DNA of 64,000 bases from Flavobacterium sp. Leaf82 (GCF_001422725.1 NZ_LMMA01000002.1:1-64000), one strand, 5' to 3'; positions 6,754 through 16,672 are shown, counted from the first letter of the stretch. Notes: generated from the letters alone by a model not told the origin. Numbers and translations are program-made.

Positions 6754-7746
6754 ATGCAAGTTTCAACCAAGTATTCCATACCAATATTTTGCGGAATGAT
6801 ACTGATTTTGGGTTTAGTACACCTTTTGGGTCTGGAAGAGAAAACGGTTCCAACTAAGCCTGTTATCAAAAAAAACGAATCTGTTGTACAAAAAGACTCC
6901 GTAGTTTTTGACACAACGGCTTGTTCAGATAAAGAAGTGAGATTGTTTTTAAACGAATTTATAAAGCAATTCAGTACAAATAAAGCTTCAAATATCAATC
7001 AGTTCGTAGATAAAAATGATGGACTGGCAATATTTGTTAAAGATGGATATTATCCCGTTTTAAGTTTTTCTAATAAAATTGATGATTGGATTGAATGGTT
7101 CGATTTCAAAATTTATAAAAATGTATTGCATGAGTCATTTCCAGAATATCTGGGAGATAATGAATTCAAGAAAACAGGTTTTTTTTACACAGAGTACAAA
7201 GGCAAATTTAGCCTGGATAATTTTGATGATACTTATAGTGCTCGTTCTGATGAAGATAAAAAGCCGTATCGTATTCTTGAAAAAACATGTAATTATCGAG
7301 CCGATGTAATGTCAGTAAGCGGAGACAGGATCTTGACATTATATTTCAGAATTTATAAAGCTAAAAAACAATTAGTGGCAATTAGCCAGGATGAAGTAGC
7401 TGATAATCTCTTTACGGATCCCAAAAAGGAATTTATTAAAATAGATACAGAAGCAGATGTAGAAGAGTTTTTATTAAATAATCCAAAATTCTGTGATTCT
7501 GATAACAATGGATATATTGATTTTGGCAAAAAGGAATTGACTTATATTGATTTTGAAGAGAGACCATTTTTATTCACGACTTATAAAATAGGCTCGATTA
7601 CCAGTCTTTCACCAAAAATTAAAGTTAGGGATATTGAGTTTGTTAATTCAAAAGAAAAATTCACGTTAAGATTATCGAATAAAGGAACTTTTACATCGTA
7701 TCAAATGGGCGCGAGACCGTTGTATGTTTATAGTTTGTGTAATTAA
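6754..7746 (+). CDS. Uncharacterised membrane-anchored protein, 330 aa
   Basis: An N-terminal hydrophobic segment (about 8-26, IPIFCGMILILGLVHLLGL) is a signal anchor or uncleaved signal peptide; the rest should be exported. No domain is recognised. The mature part is rich in Asp, Lys and aromatic residues and ends ARPLYVYSLCN. It lies between the GTPase genes era and der, 27 bp after era, but nothing in the protein points to ribosome work. Confidence 0.7.
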   Translation: MQVSTKYSIPIFCGMILILGLVHLLGLEEKTVPTKPVIKKNESVVQKDSVVFDTTACSDKEVRLFLNEFIKQFSTNKASNINQFVDKNDGLAIFVKDGYYPVLSFSNKIDDWIEWFDFKIYKNVLHESFPEYLGDNEFKKTGFFYTEYKGKFSLDNFDDTYSARSDEDKKPYRILEKTCNYRADVMSVSGDRILTLYFRIYKAKKQLVAISQDEVADNLFTDPKKEFIKIDTEADVEEFLLNNPKFCDSDNNGYIDFGKKELTYIDFEERPFLFTTYKIGSITSLSPKIKVRDIEFVNSKEKFTLRLSNKGTFTSYQMGARPLYVYSLCN

Positions 7747-7904
7747 AGAATTGGATTTTTTTGAATCAGAAAGTTCTTTATATCATGAAATTCCAGCCTG
7801 ATAGTCCAAAGGTTTTGAGAGCAGAATTAGCTCCAAAAAATAATAAGAAAAATAATAAAAACCTTAGGTGCTTAGAAACTTAGCGACTTAGTCACTTTTT
7901 TAAC

Positions 7905-7912
7905 TACCTTTG
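7905..7912 (+). promoter_or_regulatory. Predicted -7 box TACCTTTG of der
   Basis: The motif is identical to the one before era and lies 98 bp before the der start. The leader between them is AT-rich, with three repeats of an AATCTAAAATTT-like sequence. Confidence 0.5.
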
Positions 7913-8009
7913 CAAAAAATTAAAATAAGGTGTTTTGGATTTATAAGTGATAGAATTTTAGGAAACTAAAAGTCTAAAATTTAAAATCCAGAATCTAAAA
8001 TTTACAAAA

Positions 8010-9320
8010 ATGAATAACATTGTTGCGATAGTAGGAAGACCTAATGTAGGGAAATCAACCCTTTTTAATAGGCTGATACAAAGAAGAGAAGCTATTGTAG
8101 ATTCGGTTTCTGGAGTTACCAGAGATAGAAACTACGGTAAAAGCGAGTGGAACGGAAAAGAGTTTTCTGTAATTGATACCGGCGGATATGTTCGCGGATC
8201 TGATGACGTATTTGAAGGTGAAATTCGTAAACAAGTTGAGCTTGCTATCGATGAGGCAGATGTTATTATTTTTGTGGTAGATGTAGAAGAAGGTATTACA
8301 CCAATGGATGATGTTGTTGCGCGTTTATTGCGTAAAGTAACAAAACCGGTTTTATTGGCTGTTAATAAAGTAGATAACGCAATGCGTGAAAAAGATGCTT
8401 TAGAGTTTTATAATCTTGGTTTAGGAGATTATTTTACGTTTGCAAGTATCTCAGGAAGTGGAACTGGAGATTTATTAGATGCTTTAATCGAATCTTTTCC
8501 AGAAAAACCAGAACCAGTTCAGGAAGAAGTTGTTTTACCTCGTTTTGCAGTTGTAGGACGCCCTAATGCAGGTAAATCTAGTTTTATCAATGCATTAATT
8601 GGTAAAGAACGTTTCATGGTTACAGACATTGCAGGAACTACACGTGATGCAATTGATACAAAATTTGACCGTTTTGGTTTTGAATTTAACTTAGTTGATA
8701 CTGCGGGAATTCGTCGTAAAGCAAAGGTAAAAGAAGATTTAGAGTTTTACTCGGTAATGCGTTCTGTTCGTGCAATTGAGCATGCAGATATTTGTATTCT
8801 TGTTATCGATGCAACCCGTGGATTTGAAGGTCAGGACCAAAGTATTTTCTGGCTGGCAGAGAAAAACCGTAAAGGTGTTGTAATCCTGGTAAACAAATGG
8901 GATTTGGTAGAAAAGGATACCATGTCGACACGTGATTACGAAGAGAAAATCAAAAAAGAATTAATGCCTTTTACAGATGTGCCAATTTTGTTCGTTTCGG
9001 CTTTAACGAAACAGCGTTTATTGAAAGCATTAGAAGCTACAGTTCAGGTTTTTGAAAATAGAAAACAAAGAATCCCGACTTCTAAATTCAATGAGTTTAT
9101 GTTGAAGGTAATAGAAGCATATCCGCCACCAGCGACAAAAGGTAAATATGTAAAAATTAAATATTGTATGCAATTGCCAACATTAACACCTCAGTTTGTG
9201 TTTTTTGCTAATATGCCACAATATGTTAAAGAACCATATAAAAGATATCTTGAAAATAAGATTAGAGAAAATTGGGATTTTTCAGGAGTGCCAATCGATA
9301 TTTATATCAGAGAAAAATAA
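8010..9320 (+). CDS. der: GTPase Der (EngA), 436 aa
   Basis: Der has two tandem GTPase domains and acts in 50S ribosomal subunit assembly. The first G1 motif is GRPNVGKST (about 8-16) and the second is GRPNAGKSS (about 182-190); NKVD and NKWD are the matching G4 motifs. The C-terminal KH-like domain covers about 350-436. Length is normal for the family. It has its own promoter box and ends at an intrinsic terminator, so it is probably monocistronic. Confidence 0.96.
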   Translation: MNNIVAIVGRPNVGKSTLFNRLIQRREAIVDSVSGVTRDRNYGKSEWNGKEFSVIDTGGYVRGSDDVFEGEIRKQVELAIDEADVIIFVVDVEEGITPMDDVVARLLRKVTKPVLLAVNKVDNAMREKDALEFYNLGLGDYFTFASISGSGTGDLLDALIESFPEKPEPVQEEVVLPRFAVVGRPNAGKSSFINALIGKERFMVTDIAGTTRDAIDTKFDRFGFEFNLVDTAGIRRKAKVKEDLEFYSVMRSVRAIEHADICILVIDATRGFEGQDQSIFWLAEKNRKGVVILVNKWDLVEKDTMSTRDYEEKIKKELMPFTDVPILFVSALTKQRLLKALEATVQVFENRKQRIPTSKFNEFMLKVIEAYPPPATKGKYVKIKYCMQLPTLTPQFVFFANMPQYVKEPYKRYLENKIRENWDFSGVPIDIYIREK

Positions 9321-9329
9321 AAAAGAAAG

Positions 9330-9354
9330 TCCCCATATCAGGGGATTTTTTTTT
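9330..9354 (+). terminator. Intrinsic terminator after der
   Basis: TCCCC-ATATCA-GGGGA forms the stem-loop and is followed by a run of nine T, starting 10 bp after the der stop codon. Confidence 0.8.
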
Positions 9355-9461
9355 GCATCACTTTTTTAATGGCATACTATTTGAATAAATGTGAAAACTA
9401 CAATTAAACCTTTTGCTTTTTTTGTAGTCTAACTAATCCAACTAACCTAAGTATTATTTTT

Positions 9462-12230
9462 ATGACCAAAATTTATTCATTTCTCTCGTTTTTTTTTCTT
9501 TTTGTCTCTGCTGCAAACGCTCAAAATGACATTACAGTTCGAGGTACTGTTCTTGATGTGAACACTCAATTGCCACTGGAATTAGCAACGGTTTATTTTA
9601 CGACTATTAAAGATTCTACAGTTATCGAATATGCTACTACAGATAAAAATGGGGCTTTTAGAATGACCATTAAAAAATATGAGAAACCTGTTTTTTTAAA
9701 GGTAAATTATATGGGATATCAAACCTATTTTGAAGAATACAAAGGACTTACAGAAAGTAAAGATTTTGGTAAAATATATTTGATCGAAAATGTGAATGCC
9801 CTGAACGATGTTGTCATAAAAACAGAAGCGGCTCCAATTACAATCAAAAAAGATACTCTCGAATTTAATGCAGCTTCTTATAAAGTACGCCCGGATTCGA
9901 ATGTAGAGACATTATTAAAACAATTACCTGGTTTTGATGTTGATAATGACGGAAAAATTACGGTGAATGGGCGAGAAGTGAATCAGGTTTTGGTAAACGG
10001 AAAAACTTTCTTTGATAAAGACGGCGCCATAGCCATCAAAAATTTACCAGCCGATATTATAAAAAAAATACAGGTTTCTGATTTTAAAACCAAAAAAGAA
10101 GAACTTTCCAAACAAGAATCAACTTCAGACTTTTCGAGCATAAATATTACTATTGACGAAAAGAAAAATAAAGGTTATTTTGGAAAAATAATGGGAGGTT
10201 ATGGAACTGATGACCGTTATGAAGCCAATGTAAATTTGAATTATTTCAATAATAAGCAAAAAATAAGCCTTCTCGCTTCTTCCAACAATATCAATTCTAC
10301 AGGTTTTTCTATGGATGATGTTTTTGATAACATGGGAGGCGGAAGAAATAGTAAAGGAGGAAGTTCCGGATCTGGCGGAGGAGGAGGAGCAAAAGGAATT
10401 ACGCAGTCTAATTTATTGGGCGTTAATTACTCTGATGACTGGACAAAAGACCTACTTGCCATGGGAAGTTATAATTTTTCGAATACAGTTAACAAAAACG
10501 ACAGTAAATCGAATCAGCTTAGTTTTTTGCCAACCGGAAATATCATCACAGAGGCAGATTCTAACACAAGAAATGAAAGCACAGGAAACAATGTAAATTT
10601 TGAATTAGAATATAAAATTAATCCGTCGATGCGAATTGTAGTAACACCTAAGTTAAGCCAGTCGCGTACTAACAGCAGTGCAATTTCATCCAGTTTTTCT
10701 GAGGATGAAAACGGAAATTCATTAAACGAAAGTAATTCGAAATCTTATTCTGAAGGTGAAAACACGAATTTTGGAAATGCGATTAACTTTAATAAAACTT
10801 TCGAAAAGAAGTCAAGAAATTTAAGTTTTGTTTTCTCTAATAACAATACAGATAGCGACTCTAATACAAGAAATTTGTCTGAAACTATTTTCTATCAGGA
10901 TAATACTAAGCCAAATGACGAAAGGAATCAAAACACGAAAAAGAAAACAACAAGCGATTCGTATTCGGCTGATATAGAATATACTGAACCTATTACAGAT
11001 TCATTAAGAGTGAGATTTGGTTCTGATTTTGACTGGAAAACGTCAGCTAATGATGAAAGAACTTTTAATTTTGATCCTGCAACTCAAGAATATACAGACT
11101 TGAATTTGTCTTTGAGTAATTATACAAATTCAACACAAAACTCGGTTACTCCAAAAGTGGGGGTTACTTTGCAAAAAAACAAGTTTACCCTTAATCTTGA
11201 CAGTAGAACTTCTATCATTAATTTCGATAACCATTCGCTGTATTTAAATAACGCAACAGACTTAAACAAAAAATATGCATTGCCTTTTGCAACTGCATTG
11301 TTAAGATATAAATTCAGCCGCTCTAAAAATTTATCATTCAAATATGATTATTCGAATGCGCTTCCGACTGTAACGCAATTAATGCCGGTTGTAAATTTAA
11401 ACAATCCATTGAATACAATTGTTGGAAATCCTGATTTGCATCCGATTGAAAAAAATAGTGTAAACTTTAATTTTAGAAATTACGATTTTCGTACTCGATC
11501 CGGTTACAGTGTGTATTTAAAAGGCGATTACTATGATAATGATATTGTATCGACTTCGATTTATGACGAAAGCGGAAAAAGAACCACAACGTATGTAAAT
11601 ATCTCAGGAGTATATAATACTTCGATAGGCGCAAACTGGAATCAGCAGATCAAAAGCGGAGCACATAGTTTAAGATATGGCTTGGGATTAAACGCAAGTT
11701 ATTCTTTTGACAAAGGATTTACAAATGCAGTTTTATACAATGCAAAATCTACATCTATTACTCCAAAAGTATATTTATCATATGATTACGGAGAGATTTT
11801 AACCATTGCGCCATCTTATAATTTATCTTATAATCAATCAAAATACGAGAATTATTCCAGAGATGCAAGTTCAAATGTTGTACACAAAATTAATTTACAA
11901 ACTACAACATACTGGCCTGAAAATTTAATCTGGGGAAATGATTTTGGATACACTTACAATTCAAATATATCTGATGATTTTAAGAAAGATTTCTATTTAT
12001 GGAATACAAGTCTGTCTTATGGTTTTTTCGATAAAAAACTATATGCAAAAGTAAAAGTTTATGATGTTCTAAACCAAAACCTTAGTGCAACAAGAACAAT
12101 CTCTGCTACTTCTATTCGTGATGAAGAAAATACAGTATTAAGACGTTATGTAATGTTTTCGTTAGCGTATAAAATTGGCAATTTTGCAGGTGCTGAAAAA
12201 GGAAATAAGAAAAGACAAAGAGAGGAGTAG
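9462..12230 (+). CDS. Outer-membrane beta-barrel receptor, TonB-receptor-like, 922 aa
   Basis: A signal peptide (1-20, ending ANA-Q) is followed by a carboxypeptidase-regulatory-like domain (about 24-110), a plug-like region with LLKQLPGFDVDNDGKI (about 150-230), and a long barrel of the OMP_b-brl_3 type. There is a glycine-rich insertion near residue 290-310. It should sit in the outer membrane. A substrate cannot be read from the sequence, and no SusD-like partner is next to it. It is convergent with the next receptor gene. Confidence 0.8.
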   Translation: MTKIYSFLSFFFLFVSAANAQNDITVRGTVLDVNTQLPLELATVYFTTIKDSTVIEYATTDKNGAFRMTIKKYEKPVFLKVNYMGYQTYFEEYKGLTESKDFGKIYLIENVNALNDVVIKTEAAPITIKKDTLEFNAASYKVRPDSNVETLLKQLPGFDVDNDGKITVNGREVNQVLVNGKTFFDKDGAIAIKNLPADIIKKIQVSDFKTKKEELSKQESTSDFSSINITIDEKKNKGYFGKIMGGYGTDDRYEANVNLNYFNNKQKISLLASSNNINSTGFSMDDVFDNMGGGRNSKGGSSGSGGGGGAKGITQSNLLGVNYSDDWTKDLLAMGSYNFSNTVNKNDSKSNQLSFLPTGNIITEADSNTRNESTGNNVNFELEYKINPSMRIVVTPKLSQSRTNSSAISSSFSEDENGNSLNESNSKSYSEGENTNFGNAINFNKTFEKKSRNLSFVFSNNNTDSDSNTRNLSETIFYQDNTKPNDERNQNTKKKTTSDSYSADIEYTEPITDSLRVRFGSDFDWKTSANDERTFNFDPATQEYTDLNLSLSNYTNSTQNSVTPKVGVTLQKNKFTLNLDSRTSIINFDNHSLYLNNATDLNKKYALPFATALLRYKFSRSKNLSFKYDYSNALPTVTQLMPVVNLNNPLNTIVGNPDLHPIEKNSVNFNFRNYDFRTRSGYSVYLKGDYYDNDIVSTSIYDESGKRTTTYVNISGVYNTSIGANWNQQIKSGAHSLRYGLGLNASYSFDKGFTNAVLYNAKSTSITPKVYLSYDYGEILTIAPSYNLSYNQSKYENYSRDASSNVVHKINLQTTTYWPENLIWGNDFGYTYNSNISDDFKKDFYLWNTSLSYGFFDKKLYAKVKVYDVLNQNLSATRTISATSIRDEENTVLRRYVMFSLAYKIGNFAGAEKGNKKRQREE

Positions 12231-12456
12231 AGAGTATAAGGAACTAAGGAACTAAGTTTCTAAGATCCTAAGTTTTTTATTTAGAGATATCTTGGAAATA
12301 TGTCTTTTTTCTTCAACTTCAAAAATTGAATTTATCCTGCTTTAGCCAGAGTCAAGTGATCTAAAAATGTAAGCGACTTTAGCTAAATTTGAAATTTAGG
12401 TGTAGATTGTAAATTAGAGATAATCTTAAATTTAAGATCTAAATTCTATCATAAAA

Positions 12457-12489
12457 AAACGAGGTAGGTTTTTAAAACCTACCTCGTTT
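12457..12489. terminator. Bidirectional terminator between the two receptor genes
   Basis: A stem of about 15 bp, AACGAGGTAGGTTTT paired with AAAACCTACCTCGTT, separates the convergent genes. The rest of the 279-bp gap holds only short repeats of GGAACTAA and AT-rich sequence; no gene is seen in it. Confidence 0.75.
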
Positions 12490-12509
12490 CTTGTTTAAAC
12501 TAAATTGTA

Positions 12510-15056
12510 TTATAGCGAATATTTCAATGTAATACCGTAAGTTCTTTGATCACCAATTACACCAGCATATTGACCAGTGTTTCCACCTGCAGGCAATAAT
12601 TGTTCGTAGTAATCTTTATTTAAAAGGTTACGTCCCCAGAAATGAACTGATAAACCTTGAGAAGCACGGAAACCAAAACGAGCATTAAAAATCGCATATC
12701 CCGGAACCACTAAGTATTTTGAAGCCGATGGGCTTGACGAAAATTCAGAACGGGCATAAGAATCTAAACCTAGGAATACTTTTCCTGAGTTTCCAAAGAA
12801 TTTAGCGTTATCAGAAAGTTCACCGCCAAGAGATCCTGCCCATTTTGAAGCACCTGGCAATTCAGTTCCGGAAACATCTTTAAAAGCTACCGGAGCTCCA
12901 GTTTCTTCTAATGGAAGTGGTGCATTAGTAAATTTTACATATTTACCATCGGTATATGTTGCAGCACCATTTATGGTTAAATGCTGACTAATAACAAAAC
13001 TTGCATCAAGTTCAGCACCTCTTACACGTACTTTATCAGCATTTGCAAGATAACCACGGTTTACACCCAGCTCAGCTGCCTGAACGTTAGTTTGAAAATC
13101 TTTAATATCGGTATTAAAAAACGCAAGGTTAAATACTGAATTTCTAAAAGGAGATGTTTTTACACCTACTTCATAATGATTTACTTTTTCTGGTTTAATT
13201 ACTGCAAGATCAAGCAATGGCAAACCTTTTGCGTCAGTTGGAAGTCCGGCTACGTTTACACCAACCGGTTTGTAACTTTTTGCATAAGTAGCATAAACAT
13301 TGATTTTATCAGAAGCTTTAAACGTTAATGTTAAGTTTCCTGAAAAGTCAGTATTGTCAGTACTAGAGTCAAAAGCCTGATCAGAATACACTAGTTTTTT
13401 TAAAGCTAATAATGCAGGATCCGTCGTTTGTAAACCTCCGTATGTTGTACGGGCATAATGCGCGTCTTTTTTATCAAAATTATATCTTAAACCTGGTAAA
13501 ATGTGCAGGCGATCTGTAATAGCCCAGTCAATCTGACCAAAAACTGCTGCACTTGAGGCTCTGATATTTGCATCTGTTTTGATACCGTATCCTTCAAAAA
13601 GACCAGGAGTTTTCCATAAGGCACTCGTTGTACTTTGTGCAAATCTCCATTGTGCATTTCCAGATTCTTCTGTACCGTCTGTTTGAGAAGTTTGATCAAT
13701 AAAGAAAGCACCCACAACACCGCTTATTTTAGAAGTTAATTGTCCTGCATAACGAACTTCTTGTGTAAATTGAGTTTGTCTTGTAGGGTTTTGAGATAAT
13801 GCCAATACTTGTAGTCCTGTAAAATCCCTGTCATTTGACGGATCCCAGTTCCAGAAACGCCAAGCAGTAGTAGAAGTAAGTGTTCCTGAACCAATTTTCG
13901 TGTCAATGTTTAAAGAAAGTCCACCCATATCTTGTCCTGAACGCCATGGAGTGTCATGATCGATTTTACGGTCAAAAGCATTTGTACTAGGTAATTGGTA
14001 ATTTAAATCCTTAATAATGGCATCAAATTGGCGATAAGCCGGTCTTTGTGTAGGAGCAACACCGGCAACAACTTGCGCATATCCGTCAGGACGTTGTGTT
14101 GTAATATCTCCTGCTAATATAATATTGGTATTTTCTGTTGGAGTCCAAAGTAATTGACCTCTGATTCCCTGATTGTTTAACGTATTTGTAGGTCTTCCTG
14201 TAACAACATTATCAATTAAACCATCGCGTTGTGTTCCTGAGAAAGATAAACGACCTGCTACTTTTTTGCCTAAAGCTCCTGTAACAGATGCTTTTGCTTG
14301 CAGAAAATTATAGTTTCCGTAGCTCACTTCAAAATCAGCACCTGAAGTAAAACTTGGTTTACGAGTGGTAATATTAAAAGCACCAGAAGTTGTATTTTTA
14401 CCAAACAAGGATCCTTGTGGTCCGCGTAATACTTCGATTTGCTCAACATCAATAAAGTCTAAAGTTGTTGCAGCCGGACGGGCATAATAAACTCCGTCTA
14501 CATAAAAACCAACTCCGGGATCGATTCCGTCATTTGTTAGACCAAAAGGAGAACCAAGACTACGAATGTTAATTCCGGTATTTCTTGGGTTTGATGAATA
14601 AAGTTGTACAGATGGAACAAGTTCTTTGATACGGTTTACGTTAAAAGCTCCTGTTTGTTCTGCCTGCTTACCAGTAATAACGGATATTGCAATTGGCACA
14701 TCCTGAACTTTTTCTATTCTTCGTCTAGAAGAAACAACAACCTCAATAAGTTCATTTTCTTCTCTAATTGTTAATTGTAATGGAGCAGTTGGTATAGCTG
14801 TAAGTTCTACTTCGGTAGTTTTATAACCTACATATTGAATTAAGATTGTAACCGGAAGTTTTCCTTTAGTGTCAATAATAAATTTTCCTTCGCTATCTGT
14901 AGTGGTATTGGATGTTGTTCCTTTGATAACAACGTTGGCAGCTTCTAGTGGAATGTTTTCATTAGTTTTAACAACACCTTCAATGTTTTGTGCAAATGAT
15001 ATTGAGAAAGTTAAAACGGATAATATTGTAAATATATTTTTTATAGAATTTTTCAT
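12510..15056 (-). CDS. TonB-dependent receptor, possibly for a sulphur compound, 848 aa
   Basis: A signal peptide (1-22, ending SFA-Q) is followed by a carboxypeptidase-like domain (about 25-107), a plug domain (about 120-230, with EQIEVLRGPQGSLFGKN) and a 22-stranded-type barrel ending in an aromatic-rich strand (YGITLKYSL). It imports a substrate across the outer membrane using TonB energy. Upstream on the same strand lie an Rrf2 regulator and a leader peptide ending MMCMCW, 47 bp before this start. That context suggests control by cysteine or methionine supply and uptake of a sulphur compound. The substrate itself is inference; iron chelates remain possible. Confidence 0.88.
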   Translation of the reverse strand: MKNSIKNIFTILSVLTFSISFAQNIEGVVKTNENIPLEAANVVIKGTTSNTTTDSEGKFIIDTKGKLPVTILIQYVGYKTTEVELTAIPTAPLQLTIREENELIEVVVSSRRRIEKVQDVPIAISVITGKQAEQTGAFNVNRIKELVPSVQLYSSNPRNTGINIRSLGSPFGLTNDGIDPGVGFYVDGVYYARPAATTLDFIDVEQIEVLRGPQGSLFGKNTTSGAFNITTRKPSFTSGADFEVSYGNYNFLQAKASVTGALGKKVAGRLSFSGTQRDGLIDNVVTGRPTNTLNNQGIRGQLLWTPTENTNIILAGDITTQRPDGYAQVVAGVAPTQRPAYRQFDAIIKDLNYQLPSTNAFDRKIDHDTPWRSGQDMGGLSLNIDTKIGSGTLTSTTAWRFWNWDPSNDRDFTGLQVLALSQNPTRQTQFTQEVRYAGQLTSKISGVVGAFFIDQTSQTDGTEESGNAQWRFAQSTTSALWKTPGLFEGYGIKTDANIRASSAAVFGQIDWAITDRLHILPGLRYNFDKKDAHYARTTYGGLQTTDPALLALKKLVYSDQAFDSSTDNTDFSGNLTLTFKASDKINVYATYAKSYKPVGVNVAGLPTDAKGLPLLDLAVIKPEKVNHYEVGVKTSPFRNSVFNLAFFNTDIKDFQTNVQAAELGVNRGYLANADKVRVRGAELDASFVISQHLTINGAATYTDGKYVKFTNAPLPLEETGAPVAFKDVSGTELPGASKWAGSLGGELSDNAKFFGNSGKVFLGLDSYARSEFSSSPSASKYLVVPGYAIFNARFGFRASQGLSVHFWGRNLLNKDYYEQLLPAGGNTGQYAGVIGDQRTYGITLKYSL

Positions 15057-15103
15057 TTTTATATTAAGTATATGTGATTAGTAGAATTTAAATTAAATTT
15101 TTT

Positions 15104-15217
15104 TTACCAGCACATACACATCATAGAAGAATTGTTTTTCACAGAAGTGAATTGATTATTTTGGTTTCCTTGCAAAAGATTTTTAGATACAAATGATCGA
15201 TTGTAATTTACTTTCAT
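15104..15217 (-). CDS. Leader peptide ending MMCMCW, 37 aa
   Basis: A 37-codon frame starts ATGAAAGTAAATTAC and ends NNSSMMCMCW-stop. Five of the last six residues are Met, Cys or Trp, the rarest codons, placed right before the stop codon. It lies between an Rrf2 regulator gene and a TonB receptor, in the same direction, 38 bp after a TATATTTG promoter box and 47 bp before the receptor start. The N-terminal part is polar and unremarkable. Such a peptide fits a ribosome-stalling sensor of sulphur amino acids. I see no strong terminator between it and the receptor, so control could be translational or Rho-dependent. Confidence 0.65.
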   Translation of the reverse strand: MKVNYNRSFVSKNLLQGNQNNQFTSVKNNSSMMCMCW

Positions 15218-15254
15218 ACGGTTAAAATTTAGTAAATGGTTGTTGATTTTTTTG

Positions 15255-15262
15255 CAAATATA
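15255..15262 (-). promoter_or_regulatory. Predicted -7 box TATATTTG of the leader-receptor transcript
   Basis: Read on the minus strand the site is TATATTTG, matching TAnnTTTG, 38 bp before the leader peptide ATG. An inverted repeat lies over the expected -33 region (15277-15297). Confidence 0.6.
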
Positions 15263-15276
15263 TGTAAATTCTATAG

Positions 15277-15297
15277 ATTTACTAGGAATTAGTAAAT
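15277..15297. promoter_or_regulatory. ATTTACTA inverted repeat, probable regulator site
   Basis: ATTTACTA and TAGTAAAT are perfect 8-bp arms separated by GGAAT. A further copy of the half-site lies at about 15230-15237, between the promoter and the leader ATG. The inverted repeat covers the -28 to -48 region of the predicted promoter, directly after the Rrf2 gene, whose product is the natural candidate to bind it. Confidence 0.55.
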
Positions 15298-15303
15298 ATT
15301 TTT

Positions 15304-15717
15304 TTATTTCTTTACAAGTGAGGCGATTGTGATGCCTTGCATTGCCTTAAGAGTTTCATCACGAATGATCATTAATCCGTGTCTTAGACTGCATTCTTCC
15401 TCGGTTTTACAATCTGAGCATGGTTCATAAAAGTTTAATGAAGCACAAGGTAAAAGCGCAATTGCACCATCAAATAAACGGTGAATTTCGGCTAGAGTAA
15501 TATCGTTTTTTGAGCGTATCAAATAATATCCGCCAAATTTTCCTTGCTTACTGCTCACAAAACGTCCTCGTTTTAGATCTAATAAAATTTGCTCTAAAAA
15601 CTTTTTAGGAATATTGGCGCCATCAGCAATTTCGATCGTTCTTGAAATGTGATTTTCGTCCTGTTCTGCTAAATAAAGTAAGGCCTTAAGGGCGTATTTT
15701 GCTTTATGTGATAACAT
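15304..15717 (-). CDS. Rrf2-family transcriptional regulator, 137 aa
   Basis: The winged-helix domain (about 1-80) opens with the typical Rrf2 start LSHKAKYALKALLYLA, and has IPKKFLEQILLDLKRGRFVSSK with the recognition helix and GGYYL as the wing. Four cysteines, C91, C100, C103 and C109, form a cluster that could bind an Fe-S centre or sense thiol/redox state, unlike CymR, which has no such cluster. Rrf2 proteins control Fe-S biogenesis, cysteine metabolism or nitrosative stress. The downstream Met/Cys leader peptide and receptor make a sulphur role the best guess. Confidence 0.88.
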   Translation of the reverse strand: MLSHKAKYALKALLYLAEQDENHISRTIEIADGANIPKKFLEQILLDLKRGRFVSSKQGKFGGYYLIRSKNDITLAEIHRLFDGAIALLPCASLNFYEPCSDCKTEEECSLRHGLMIIRDETLKAMQGITIASLVKK

Positions 15718-15844
15718 CTATTTTTTAATTATTAATTGTAAATTATGAATTATAAATTTTTAGTTTAGAATGTAAAACTAAACAAAACTTGAAACTAAAC
15801 AAAACCTGAAACAAAAAACTGAAAACTGCGACTGAAAACCGAAA

Positions 15845-16669
15845 TTACCAGCCTCCGCTAGAACCTCCACCAGAGAATCCGCCTCCGCCAAAACCTCCGC
15901 CAAAGCCTCCACCGCCTCCGGATGATCCACCGCCAAAACCTCCGCCAAATCCGCCTCCGCTGCTTCTTCCAAGACTGCTTAAAAGTATAACATCGAGCAA
16001 GCTTGGACCTCCGCCACTATTATTGCCTGAATTTCCTCCGCCGCCTTTGTTTCGAGACAGTAAAATTAATACAATTACGACAATTACAATGAAGGGTAGT
16101 ATTGGGAAACTTTTTTCTTTGGTTTGCTTGCGTTCGCCTTTAAATTTTCCTTTAAAAACATCAATTATAGCATCTGTTCCTTTATCCAGACCGTTATAAA
16201 AACTACCAGCTTTAAATTCAGGAATAATAATATTTCTAATTATTGTTCCGCCAATTCCGGCAGTCAAACGATCTTCAACTCCGTATCCGGGATTAATTGC
16301 AATTTTCTTTTCGGCTTTAGCCAATAAAATAATCACACCATTATCATCCTTGGCAGTTCCGCCAATTCCCCAAGTTTGTCCCCATTTTGTAGCTAACTGG
16401 CTAACATCTTCTCCTTTTAAACTTTCGATTGTAATGACTACAATTTGAGTTGTGGTAGAATCTGAATAGCGAATTAGTTTTTCTTCAAGCTGAGCTTTTT
16501 CAGATGCGCTTAAAACATTTGCATAATCATAAACCGAAGTTTGTTTTTCGGGTACTTTAGGAATCTCAAATTGCGCAAAAATACAAGTGGTAGAAAAAAA
16601 AGCGAGTAACAAAAAGGTAAACTGAAAAAGTCCTTTTGAATAAGATATTTTGTTTTTGGAAAATTTCAT
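15845..16669 (-). CDS. TPM-domain protein with glycine-rich tail, 274 aa
   Basis: A signal peptide (about 15-32) precedes a TPM domain (about 42-165; earlier called DUF477 or YgcG), a transmembrane helix (about 187-204) and a long tail of GGGFGG repeats ending SSGGW. The TPM domain should face the periplasm. TPM proteins often stand next to LemA and are thought to act in envelope assembly or stress; in plants the domain serves photosystem II repair. It is the last gene of a TPM-TPM-LemA cluster, 3 bp after the second TPM gene. Confidence 0.85.
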   Translation of the reverse strand: MKFSKNKISYSKGLFQFTFLLLAFFSTTCIFAQFEIPKVPEKQTSVYDYANVLSASEKAQLEEKLIRYSDSTTTQIVVITIESLKGEDVSQLATKWGQTWGIGGTAKDDNGVIILLAKAEKKIAINPGYGVEDRLTAGIGGTIIRNIIIPEFKAGSFYNGLDKGTDAIIDVFKGKFKGERKQTKEKSFPILPFIVIVVIVLILLSRNKGGGGNSGNNSGGGPSLLDVILLSSLGRSSGGGFGGGFGGGSSGGGGGFGGGFGGGGFSGGGSSGGW

Positions 16670-16672
16670 TGT

